Shown: one piece after another, positions 36,220 through 44,875 of the stretch
Layout: each line of letters opens with the position of its first letter
Numbering within the stretch: position 1 is the stretch's first letter
Source of the DNA: Dehalococcoidia bacterium
Lineage (GTDB): Bacteria > Chloroflexota > Dehalococcoidia > GIF9 > AB-539-J10
Direction: 5' to 3'
Length of the DNA stretch: 64,000 bases
Assembly: GCA_003562475.1 (NCBI GenBank)
Contig: PWUU01000063.1
Coordinates: 1 to 64,000 of the forward strand
Translations under genes and position numbers: made by a program
The notes under the pieces: generated by a model
What the model saw: only the letters and a program-made list of their open reading frames with translations
Database searches by the model: none
What the model was told of the DNA's origin: nothing

Positions 36220-37782
36220 ATGCCCCTATCTGAATGCACCCACGCGGGTGCCTCACTGGCCCGAGCCCTCCACATCATAGAGTCGACGTCTCTCTGCAGC
36301 TACGTCGTCGGGGGATTCGTCCGCGACAGGCTCCTTGGGAGACCCTCCCGGGACATTGATGTTATCGTGGATGGTGACCCACTTGTGATAGCCCGCGAAA
36401 TCGCGAGGACACTTGCAGGTTCCTGCGTGTCTCTTGACGAAGAACGTGGCATCGCACGCGTTGTGGTGGCTCCACCAATGCATGCGGAGAGCGACGCCTT
36501 AGCGTCCGGCACAGATGCCCTGGTTCTTGATCTCGCCCGGCACAAAGGAGACATCGCAGATGACCTGGCGAGGCGCGATTTCACCATAGATGCGATTGCC
36601 GTGCCCGCCGCAATCGTTGCATCGCTGCTGACTGAGGAGGGGGACTCCGCGGCCTCCACCATTGCCCGCAACGCAATAGATCCCCTTGGTGGTCTCACTG
36701 ACCTCACAAGCCGGGTCCTGAAGCACGCAGGGAAAAATGCCTTCGAGAACGACCCTGGCCGCCTCATGCGTGCCGTACGCCTCGCCAGGGAACTCGACTT
36801 CACAATCGATTGGGTCACGGAAGAGCTGATTGTCAAGAACGCAAGTCTGGCGTCCAGGGTGGCTGCAGAACGCACACGAGAGGAGCTTCTCGCGCTATTG
36901 AGTCTGCCTCGGGCAGCGGACAGCATCCACTACCTTGATCGGCTCGGCCTGATGACAGTTGTCGTCCCGGAACTCGAGGACTGCCGGGACGTGGAGCAAC
37001 CAACCTGCCACTTCTGGGACGTACTGGAGCACTCGATTCAGACAGTCGCTACATTTGAGTTCATTGCTGGAGAGGCCGACTGGAGATTTGGCAACGACGA
37101 GATGCTTGAGTATTTCCCTGAAGAAGCGGGCTTCGAAGCATATCTCTCGGACACGGTCTCAACGGGGGTGTCGAAGGCCACGCTCATCAAGCTTGCCTGT
37201 CTCCTGCACGACCTCGCCAAGCCGCAGACGAGAGAGCTGGATGAGTCGGGGCGCGCACGCTTTCTCGGGCATGCCAGATATGGTGCAGCTCTCGCGAAGG
37301 GCGTTCTGCAGCGACTCAGGTTCAGCACACATGAGACCACGTACGTCGAAACGCTAATATACAACCATCTGCGCCCGGCACAAATGTCAGCCGAAGGGCC
37401 ACCCACAGCACGGGCGGTGTACCGCTTCTTCCGCGACACAGCCGGCGCGGGCTTCGGCGTGCTGTACCTGGCCGTGGCGGATTACCTGGCGTGCAAAGGG
37501 CCTCTGTTCACAACGAATGAATGGCGTGCTGTGTGTAACCTGGTCCAGTTCATCCTGCGAGAGCATCAGAGACAGGAGGAGGCTGTCTCTACCGTAAAAC
37601 TTATCGACGGTCGCGAACTGATGAGAGCGGTCGGGCTCGAACCTGGCCCAATAGTGGGCATACTTCTCGAGACGATAAGGGAGGCCCACGCTGCCGGTTT
37701 GGTGAGCACAAGAGAAGAGGCGCTCCAACTGGCTCGTAAGACTATGCGAGATGAACACTTCACTGTGAGGACTTCGAGGTGA
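36220..37782 (+). CDS. cca: CCA-adding/poly(A) polymerase family tRNA nucleotidyltransferase with HD domain
   Basis: SYVVGGFVRDRLLGRPSRDIDVIVDG, RRDFTIDAIAVP, DPGRLMRAVRLARELDFTI, HD motif LACLLHDLAKP. Confidence 0.93.
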   Translation: MPLSECTHAGASLARALHIIESTSLCSYVVGGFVRDRLLGRPSRDIDVIVDGDPLVIAREIARTLAGSCVSLDEERGIARVVVAPPMHAESDALASGTDALVLDLARHKGDIADDLARRDFTIDAIAVPAAIVASLLTEEGDSAASTIARNAIDPLGGLTDLTSRVLKHAGKNAFENDPGRLMRAVRLARELDFTIDWVTEELIVKNASLASRVAAERTREELLALLSLPRAADSIHYLDRLGLMTVVVPELEDCRDVEQPTCHFWDVLEHSIQTVATFEFIAGEADWRFGNDEMLEYFPEEAGFEAYLSDTVSTGVSKATLIKLACLLHDLAKPQTRELDESGRARFLGHARYGAALAKGVLQRLRFSTHETTYVETLIYNHLRPAQMSAEGPPTARAVYRFFRDTAGAGFGVLYLAVADYLACKGPLFTTNEWRAVCNLVQFILREHQRQEEAVSTVKLIDGRELMRAVGLEPGPIVGILLETIREAHAAGLVSTREEALQLARKTMRDEHFTVRTSR

Positions 37783-39113
37783 GAAGAAGAGATACGATCC
37801 TCCTGGTATTCATTGTGGTGCTCCTTGGTTTGTCGCTGTCGGCAATCCTGCCGGTACGATCAAACCTGCTGGGACCGGATGGATTGACGCTCGGCCTTGA
37901 CCTCAGGGGGGGGAGCCAGCTCTTGTACAGGGCTGATCTGACGAAGAAGGACCCCGGTGTCACCGACGATCAGGCCATGGCATCCGCAATAGAGAAGATC
38001 CGGCGCAGGATCGACGAGTTCGGAGCGGCGGAACCCACCATCCAGAAGCAGGGGGCTGATCGCATCCTTGTGCAGCTGCCGGGAGTACAGGATGTCACAA
38101 GAGCCATCAGGCTCATCGGTGACACAGGCCTGCTGTACTTCTTGGAGTTGAAGCAGGATGAGACGGGTACACCCGTAACGGATGAGCGAGGAGACTACGT
38201 GTTTCAGGAAGACCCGGCGACCGCGATTGCCACGGACGGCCAGGAGCGCGAGCTGACCGGCCGGTACCTTAGAAGCGCGTCTCCAGATTTCGACCAGTTT
38301 GGTGCCCCGATTGTCATTTTTGAATGGAACAGCGAAGGGGCGCACCTCTTTGAGCAGATTACGCAACGCAATCTGCAGAGACCGCTGGCGATCGCCATCG
38401 ACGAACAGATAATCTCAACCCCAATCGTCGAAGCGGTTATTGCCACGCGGGGCCAGATACAGGGTCGTTTCACCATTGATGAGGTGAGAGATCTCTCAAA
38501 CCAGCTGAACTCCGGCGCCCTGGATGTGCCCCTCGAACTCATCGATGAGAGGGATGTCGACGCCACTCTCGGTGCGGACTCGATTGAGAGGAGCCTCATC
38601 GCCGCAGGTGTTGGACTCCTGCTCCTGCTGGTATTCATGCTGGTGTACTACAGGTTCCCCGGTGCTATCGCATGCCTGAGTCTCGGCATGTACGGCGCCA
38701 TTCTCCTGGCCATATTCAATGTCTTGTCGTCTCATCTCACACTCACGCTGCCCGGCATAGCTGCGCTAATACTGTCCCTTGGCATGGCGGTCGACGCGAA
38801 CGTGCTGATATTCGAGCGACTCAAGGAGGAACTGCGGGCCGGCAGAACCCTGCAAGGCGCCGTGGAGATTGGCTTTACGAGGGCGTGGTCAGCCATCAGA
38901 GACAGCAACATCACCACGCTGATCGCATGTCTGATCCTATTCTGGCTCGGCGGCACATTCGGAGCCTATATGGTTCGAGGTTTCGCGTTAACACTTGCGA
39001 TTGGGGTCGCGGTCAGCATGTTCACAGCGATCGTGGTAACACGGACTCTGCTGCGAATCGCCGTCTTAACAAAGGTAGTCACCAACCTGCGCTCGTATGG
39101 AGTTAGGTCATGA
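37779..39113 (+). CDS. secD: Protein translocase subunit SecD
   Basis: GLTLGLDLRGGSQLLYRADL, LNSGALDVPLELIDERDVDATLGADSIERSLIA, LSLGMAVDANVLIFERLKEELRAG. Confidence 0.96.
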   Translation: MRRRDTILLVFIVVLLGLSLSAILPVRSNLLGPDGLTLGLDLRGGSQLLYRADLTKKDPGVTDDQAMASAIEKIRRRIDEFGAAEPTIQKQGADRILVQLPGVQDVTRAIRLIGDTGLLYFLELKQDETGTPVTDERGDYVFQEDPATAIATDGQERELTGRYLRSASPDFDQFGAPIVIFEWNSEGAHLFEQITQRNLQRPLAIAIDEQIISTPIVEAVIATRGQIQGRFTIDEVRDLSNQLNSGALDVPLELIDERDVDATLGADSIERSLIAAGVGLLLLLVFMLVYYRFPGAIACLSLGMYGAILLAIFNVLSSHLTLTLPGIAALILSLGMAVDANVLIFERLKEELRAGRTLQGAVEIGFTRAWSAIRDSNITTLIACLILFWLGGTFGAYMVRGFALTLAIGVAVSMFTAIVVTRTLLRIAVLTKVVTNLRSYGVRS

Positions 39114-40030
39114 TCGATTTCGTGGGAAAGCGACATTGGTTCTTTCTTGGTTCACTGATTGCGCTGCTGATAGCGGTAGTCGCACTTGGCGCGTTCGGGC
39201 TTCGACCCGGGATCGATTTCACGGGAGGCACGGCCATGACGCTCCGATTCGAGCCACAGGTGGATCAGGCGGCGCTCCGAGACGTGCTGACAGATTACGA
39301 AGGCGGTTCAGATGCCATCATACAGAGGAGTGGGGATGACTATCTCGTGCGCATGAAGTTGCTGACCGTCGATGAACGCGAGGCAATCATGGCTGGACTC
39401 GAGTCGAAACTGGGCGCGGAGCTGACGGTTCTGGACTACAATACGGTGTCACCAGCCATTGCCACTGAGACGGCCCGCCAGGCAGGTCTCGCGCTACTAT
39501 TTGCCTCGGTCGCGATGCTGCTCTACATCGCGTGGTCCTTCCGCAGGATGCCAAGCCCTTTCAAGTGGGGTGCCTGTGCGATCATTGCGCTCGTGCACAA
39601 CATCCTGATCGTGGCCGGGCTGTTCGCCCTCCTCGGAAGATTCCAGGGGGTAGAGATCGATGCGCTGTTCATCACGGGACTTCTGACCATCGTAGGCTAT
39701 ACCATTAACAATACCGTCGTCGTCTTCGACCGCATCAGAGAGAACAGGGCAAAGGGCATCAGCCCCGATCTTGGAATCACAGTCAACTGCAGCCTGGCAG
39801 AGACGCTTGTCCGCAGCGTGAATACGTCGCTCACCACGCTCTGCGTCATACTCGCATTGCTCCTTTTTGGCGGCATCACGATCCACTACTTCATCCTTGT
39901 CCTGTTTGTCGGCCTGCTGATTGGCACGTACAGCTCGCTGTTCATCGCCGGACCCCTCCTGGTCACCTGGGAACGGCAAGAGTGGGGGCTGCTTCTCAGT
40001 CGACTACGTACAGCGGAACACGCCGCGTAG
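39110..40030 (+). CDS. secF: Protein translocase subunit SecF
   Basis: RPGIDFTGGTAMTLRF, TIVGYTINNTVVVFDRIRENRAKG, SLAETLVRSVNTSLTTLCVILALLLFGG. Confidence 0.96.
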   Translation: MIDFVGKRHWFFLGSLIALLIAVVALGAFGLRPGIDFTGGTAMTLRFEPQVDQAALRDVLTDYEGGSDAIIQRSGDDYLVRMKLLTVDEREAIMAGLESKLGAELTVLDYNTVSPAIATETARQAGLALLFASVAMLLYIAWSFRRMPSPFKWGACAIIALVHNILIVAGLFALLGRFQGVEIDALFITGLLTIVGYTINNTVVVFDRIRENRAKGISPDLGITVNCSLAETLVRSVNTSLTTLCVILALLLFGGITIHYFILVLFVGLLIGTYSSLFIAGPLLVTWERQEWGLLLSRLRTAEHAA

Positions 40031-40075
40031 GCGGATGACGCCTGCCTTGAGCACTAGCTGGCCCCGGGTTACATC

Positions 40076-40091
40076 TCACCGGTACCGGTGA
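40076..40091. promoter_or_regulatory. Perfect 16-bp palindrome TCACCGGTACCGGTGA downstream of secF
   Basis: Read directly; about 45 bp after the secF stop and 215 bp before the next gene. Confidence 0.45.
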
Positions 40092-40306
40092 CGTGAGCAT
40101 TTCATAGGCCTTGCAGCTTCCTGCCACCTACCCCATCGCCGGGGCGGATCCACTTCTCCTCAGTCGCCCATCACGTTCTCTCTCCCCATGAGTATTGTGC
40201 GGACACATGCTATTATTGTCGGACCGGGACAGACAGATGACCGGTCTGTTCAGACAAGCAGGACAGGTGACCTCATTCACAGAGTACTGAGGAGACGATT
40301 CTCCGT

Positions 40307-41134
40307 ATGACGGAACGCACATCAGTTGCCGTTGCGGTCGCACAAATGGCCAGCGGGCCAGACAAGAGCGAGAATACCGCCAGGGCGGTATCGCTTGCAA
40401 CGAGGGCCGCCGACACAGGAGCAACGATGATTGCGCTGCCCGAGACGTTTGACTATCGCGGCGATGGCCAGGATCTCAAGGATATCGCTGAGCCTCTGCC
40501 GGGAAACGCCCTCGCTCCCCTTATGTCACTCGCTGCAGAGCGCCGCGTATGGATTCTTGCAGGAAGCGTGCATGAGAGGGACGCCGCGGGCGGAATGCCG
40601 TTCAATACTTCTGCGTTGATTAACCCGCAAGGAGGAATCACAGCGAGCTATCGCAAGATGCACCTGTTCGACATCTGCATCAGTAACAGATCGGTCACGG
40701 AATCTGCCAGGTATCAGGCAGGCACTGATGTCGTGTGGGCGGACGCGGACGGAATCACGGTAGGACTGACCATCTGTTACGACCTGCGATTCCCGGAGCT
40801 GTACCGTGTTCTTGCAGACGCAGGTGTTGACGTCGTGTTTGTGCCCTCGTCGTTCACTGCTCCGACGGGCGAAGCTCACTGGGAAGTGCTCTTACGTGCT
40901 CGTGCCATCGAAAACCAGTGCTTCGTCGTTGCGCCCGGCCAGGCTGGCACTGGTGCAGGAGGAATAGCCACCTACGGCAACAGCATGATTATCGACCCAT
41001 GGGGTCGCATACTGGCGCAAGCCACACATGATGGAGAGCAGATCATATCCGCGGTGCTTGATTTCGACGAAATGGTAGCGGTCAGAAACCGTCTCCCGGC
41101 GTTGAGTAATCGAAAACTCCGTCCCATTCGTTGA
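40307..41134 (+). CDS. Carbon-nitrogen hydrolase (nitrilase superfamily, Nit/omega-amidase-like)
   Basis: IALPETFDYRGDG, SYRKMHLFDI, GLTICYDLRFPELYR, catalytic E-K-C pattern. Confidence 0.92.
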   Translation: MTERTSVAVAVAQMASGPDKSENTARAVSLATRAADTGATMIALPETFDYRGDGQDLKDIAEPLPGNALAPLMSLAAERRVWILAGSVHERDAAGGMPFNTSALINPQGGITASYRKMHLFDICISNRSVTESARYQAGTDVVWADADGITVGLTICYDLRFPELYRVLADAGVDVVFVPSSFTAPTGEAHWEVLLRARAIENQCFVVAPGQAGTGAGGIATYGNSMIIDPWGRILAQATHDGEQIISAVLDFDEMVAVRNRLPALSNRKLRPIR

Positions 41135-41225
41135 AATAGAATGAAACTGTCACTACAATTGTGGAGTATCATGGTTCAGGCAGTGTGAATCGCGCTTCCT
41201 GATGCCGCTGTATCAGCACATAGTT

Positions 41226-42794
41226 ATGGAACAGGATTACCCGTCCTTCGAAGAGGCTGTCGCCAGAGCCGAGCAGATGAGCCTGGCTGCACGCCAGGCT
41301 GCCCAGCAGTCGCGCAAAGCTGCCGAGCAGGCGTATACCAGGATAGAGGGCATCGCACGGCAGGCTCGCAAGGAGGCGGAGGATGCGCGCAAGGTGGCGG
41401 AGGAAGCTGCAAATAAAGCCGAGGAGATAGGCGAGTCCGCTTCGAAGATATCCCGGGACGCCATCGCCCGGGCGCAGCAGGCAATCGCCGCCGCAGAAAG
41501 CCAGCTGCGTTCATCGACCAGCGCGGCAGCGTCAAGCGCCCGCTCATTCGAGGAAACGGTCAGCCACCTCGAAGAGCTTGTGCATCGGTCCATCACATCT
41601 GTCGAGGAATCGATTTCTTCCTCCCAGCGCTCCCTCAGTAGAGTGGAGAAGATAGCGCTTAATGCACAACAGAGAGCGGAGGAAGCTCGCGAAGCTTCCC
41701 AGCAAGCTGTTGCGGCAGCAGAAGAGCAGGGGCGACAGGCCGCCGAAACTGCTGAAGAGTCAATTCAGGCTTCCCGTGAGGCGCAGAATGCTGCAGAGCG
41801 CGTCGCCCGCACGTCGGAGAAGGCCTCCAAAGAGGCTGCGAAGGCATCGGAGAAGGCCGTGGCACGAGCGGAGAAGGTCTTCCAGTCGGCCTCCGACTCG
41901 GCTGCGTCATCATCCGCAGCATTTGAAGAAGCGAGGGCTCGCGCCGAAGAGGCGGTCGCGTCGGCGAACGCCTCATCCGAACAATCCAGTCGCGCTTTCG
42001 AGGCTGCACTACGACGAGCCGAGGAAGCAGGGAAGCACAGCCAGCGGGAGGCGGACCGCCAGGTGAAGGTGTCGCAGGAAGCAGTTGCACGGATCGAAGC
42101 GTCGGTGCGGGCAAGCAGAGAGGCCGTTGACGCCGCAACAAGAGCCTCTCAAGAGGCAATGGGCCGGGCCGAAGAGGCTGAACGCGCTGCTCGTGAAGCA
42201 GTCCGACGCGCCGAGGAGATCACCGCAGCCGCTACCAGGCTCGCAGATGAAGCGCTGACGGTGGCAGGAAAGGCTTCAACCCAGGCCGATGAACTGGGAA
42301 GACTCTCCGCAGAAGCCGCCGAGGAGGCGAGACGTCTTGCCGAAGAGGCCACCAGGCGCTCCGAGCAGACGAGCGCTGAGGCGTTGCGTGCATCTGAGGA
42401 GTCCAAGCGTGTGGTTCGCGAGGCTACCGAAGCATCGGTGAAGGCAGCACGAGACAACGTTGTTGCTTCGGCAAGAGTCCTTCAGGAGGCGATTGCCAAA
42501 GCCGAGGAGACAACGAAGACAGCCCGGAAAGCTGCGCGCGCATCGATGAAGGTGTTCGAAGACGTTGTGGCCGATGCTGAGAAGCTACGTCCACAGATCG
42601 AGGAGGATCGCGAGATGCCATCGAAGCCCTTTGCGGAAGCAATGCATCGCCTCGAGACGGAGGAATCAAAGGCAAGGCCACAGCCACGCGACGGCCGGCC
42701 GGACATCCACTCCAGACTTCAATTTCTCGCGAAGATGTACGCAGCCGATAAGGAGCAGCCATTTAACAAGCCCGATGACCTGGACGAAGAGTAG
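41226..42794 (+). CDS. Long Ala/Glu-rich helical (coiled-coil) protein
   Basis: About 520 aa; no proline between DYPSF and EKLRPQ (roughly 440 residues), no Cys or Trp; mixed 7- and 11-residue periodicities. The ORF extends to 41202; MEQDYPSF start at 41226. Confidence 0.8.
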   Translation: MEQDYPSFEEAVARAEQMSLAARQAAQQSRKAAEQAYTRIEGIARQARKEAEDARKVAEEAANKAEEIGESASKISRDAIARAQQAIAAAESQLRSSTSAAASSARSFEETVSHLEELVHRSITSVEESISSSQRSLSRVEKIALNAQQRAEEAREASQQAVAAAEEQGRQAAETAEESIQASREAQNAAERVARTSEKASKEAAKASEKAVARAEKVFQSASDSAASSSAAFEEARARAEEAVASANASSEQSSRAFEAALRRAEEAGKHSQREADRQVKVSQEAVARIEASVRASREAVDAATRASQEAMGRAEEAERAAREAVRRAEEITAAATRLADEALTVAGKASTQADELGRLSAEAAEEARRLAEEATRRSEQTSAEALRASEESKRVVREATEASVKAARDNVVASARVLQEAIAKAEETTKTARKAARASMKVFEDVVADAEKLRPQIEEDREMPSKPFAEAMHRLETEESKARPQPRDGRPDIHSRLQFLAKMYAADKEQPFNKPDDLDEE

Positions 42795-42880
42795 ACAGCC
42801 AACAGGACGTCAATCTCGAGTGACATCTGTTGCTGAGATATGTGGTCAACGCAAGGATTCGTAGCGGAAGGAGAATACCC

Positions 42881-43408
42881 ATGGTAAGCGAAGACGAACA
42901 CAAGGCGCAAGCAGCAGCCCCCGAGACTCAGGCTGAGGAGCTGAAGAAGGCTTCCAGGGCCGGGGAGCCAACCATCGACCTGCTGGACGAGACTCAGCAG
43001 CGCGCGGCAGCGGCGTATGTCGCCTACGTCGAGGCAGAGCGCCAACTCGAAAGAGCATATAAAGAGCAAGAGGCGAAGGCAGAGAAAGCGTATGCTGCGG
43101 CGCTCGAACAGGCGCGCAAGGAGAGCGTCGACGCTATTGCCAGTGCCCGGAAGTCATATGACGCCTCTGTCTCCCAGGCAAGAAAGGCCATGGAGGACAG
43201 CCTCGCCAAGGCCAGGCAGGTGTTTGACGAGAGTTCCGCTCAAGCCAGCAAGACGTACGAGGAGAGTGTGGCGCAATCTAAGAAGCAGTTCGAAGATGTC
43301 GTCGCCCGTGCGATGAAGCAAAGGGACGAGGCAGAGAACAAGGCCCGGCAGCAACACACCGAGGCAATGGCACATACGTGGAACGTGTTCACAAAGGCAC
43401 GGCGCTAG
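42881..43408 (+). CDS. Hendecad-repeat helical protein
   Basis: GGAAGGAG ribosome-binding site and ATG at 42881. Eleven consecutive 11-residue blocks, e.g. KSYDASVSQAR/KAMEDSLAKAR/QVFDESSAQAS/KTYEESVAQSK/KQFEDVVARAM. Confidence 0.8.
   Translation: MVSEDEHKAQAAAPETQAEELKKASRAGEPTIDLLDETQQRAAAAYVAYVEAERQLERAYKEQEAKAEKAYAAALEQARKESVDAIASARKSYDASVSQARKAMEDSLAKARQVFDESSAQASKTYEESVAQSKKQFEDVVARAMKQRDEAENKARQQHTEAMAHTWNVFTKARR
43019..43381 (+). repeat. Eleven tandem 11-residue (33-bp) degenerate protein repeats
   Basis: VAYVEAERQLE/RAYKEQEAKAE/KAYAAALEQAR/KESVDAIASAR/KSYDASVSQAR/KAMEDSLAKAR/QVFDESSAQAS/KTYEESVAQSK/KQFEDVVARAM/KQRDEAENKAR/QQHTEAMAHTW with no gaps. Confidence 0.85.
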
Positions 43409-43433
43409 CCACATACCAGTAGAGGCAAGAAGG

Positions 43434-43464
43434 AAGGCCCTCCCGCATTTCGCCGGAGGGCCTT
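43434..43464. terminator. Bidirectional terminator hairpin between the helical-repeat gene and the tubulin-like gene
   Basis: AAGGCCCTCC-CGCATTTCGCC-GGAGGGCCTT, perfect 10-bp stem between convergent genes. Confidence 0.75.
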
Positions 43465-43498
43465 ACGAGGTAGTACCGTATCAGTTCGTCGCAGTGAG

Positions 43499-44671
43499 CT
43501 AGAGAAGCACCGGAATCTCGTCGAAGGACTCCTCAAGCCTCCTCGTCTGGTAGCCGAGCCCTTTCTTCGCCTTCATCACAGAAATCAGGTCGATCGCCTT
43601 GGTGAAATACTCGGTGACCTTTCGGACATTGGAGATTTCGGACATTACCACCGTCACATCGATCTGTTTGTTGTCGCGAGGATAGTCGCCACTTCGGATC
43701 AGCGCATTGGGTGCAAGATTGCGCAGATTGTCACCCAACTGCTTCATAACATCCATACTCATCTCACGCGCCGGGGCAGTCAATAGATACATCGCCCTCC
43801 CCACATCACCCGGGTCGATAGTCATGGATAACTCGCTGATGGCCTGATCCATGGCGTGCACGCTGCGGCTTGTATCAGCCATCTTTTCGCGGAAGTCACG
43901 TCTTGGACCACAGAACGGCAGACGCCTTTCCAGCCTGGACGCACCTCCTCCGATAACCGTCCAGCCTGTCAGAGTCTGAATGACGTCGCCAGCATCCAGT
44001 ACCTTCGAACCCACATAGCGACGGTTCGTCTCTTCACCTGCACAAAGCACATTGTAGAACGGCTCCACCACCCGTGCGTTAATCGAGTTCAAGTTGTTCT
44101 CAGCGGGTGCGTCTTTCTTCACATACCGCTGATTGTCGATGAGAAACACGGCGTCCGCCACCAGGTAGGTGGATTTCAGGCAGGTCGCAGTGTTGTAGAT
44201 TGTCCTGGTCTCGGTGTTCTCTTCCTGTCGAAACGGCAACACGACGACGTCGTATACCGGCTTGCCAATATAGCGTTCCTTCAGATGCTTGGTGAGCACA
44301 CCAATAGCGCCCGAACCGGTGCCTCCTGCCGCGCCCGCGCATAACAGGAACGCATCGGTTTCGTAGAACCCTTCTGCCGTACGAATTGCGTCGATAATCT
44401 TGTCGACATCTTCATTGGCAATTTCGGCGCCGAGCTCGCTGATCTTGCCGACACCGTGTCCGTTTGTTCGCTGCGCACCGATCAATATCCGGTGCTTGTA
44501 GTCCGGCTTGATGGTGCGGAGTCCACTCAGATCGGTCACATCGGTGTTGACTGCGAATACTCCAGCGAGCGTATCCATCCCGCGGAGTGCGTGTCCTCTC
44601 CTGTTCAAACGAGCGAATCTGTCAGCGATGCGCCCGCCACATTGTCCCAGTCCGATCACAAGCAGCTTCAT
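43499..44671 (-). CDS. Tubulin/FtsZ-superfamily GTPase, divergent from FtsZ (CetZ/tubulin-like)
   Basis: N-terminal LLVIGLGQCGGRIADRF; tubulin signature LLCAGAAGGTGSGAIGVL; N-terminal VNTDVTDLSGL; no FtsZ C-terminal peptide. Confidence 0.85.
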   Translation of the reverse strand: MKLLVIGLGQCGGRIADRFARLNRRGHALRGMDTLAGVFAVNTDVTDLSGLRTIKPDYKHRILIGAQRTNGHGVGKISELGAEIANEDVDKIIDAIRTAEGFYETDAFLLCAGAAGGTGSGAIGVLTKHLKERYIGKPVYDVVVLPFRQEENTETRTIYNTATCLKSTYLVADAVFLIDNQRYVKKDAPAENNLNSINARVVEPFYNVLCAGEETNRRYVGSKVLDAGDVIQTLTGWTVIGGGASRLERRLPFCGPRRDFREKMADTSRSVHAMDQAISELSMTIDPGDVGRAMYLLTAPAREMSMDVMKQLGDNLRNLAPNALIRSGDYPRDNKQIDVTVVMSEISNVRKVTEYFTKAIDLISVMKAKKGLGYQTRRLEESFDEIPVLL

Positions 44672-44875
44672 GGCGCTATTCTAATGCCCTCCTTCACTAA
44701 TGTCAACACACACGTGGCCAAACCGCCAGATCGTCAATCATCAAGGCAAATGGCCTCACCGCATCAACTCCAGCATAACTCATAGCACGATGATGCTGCC
44801 TTCGAGTACGAGGAGCCCAGTTCCGTTCCAGGAAGAAGACGCTGGCGCCGCAAACGTGCCAAGGTTCACCTCTCA

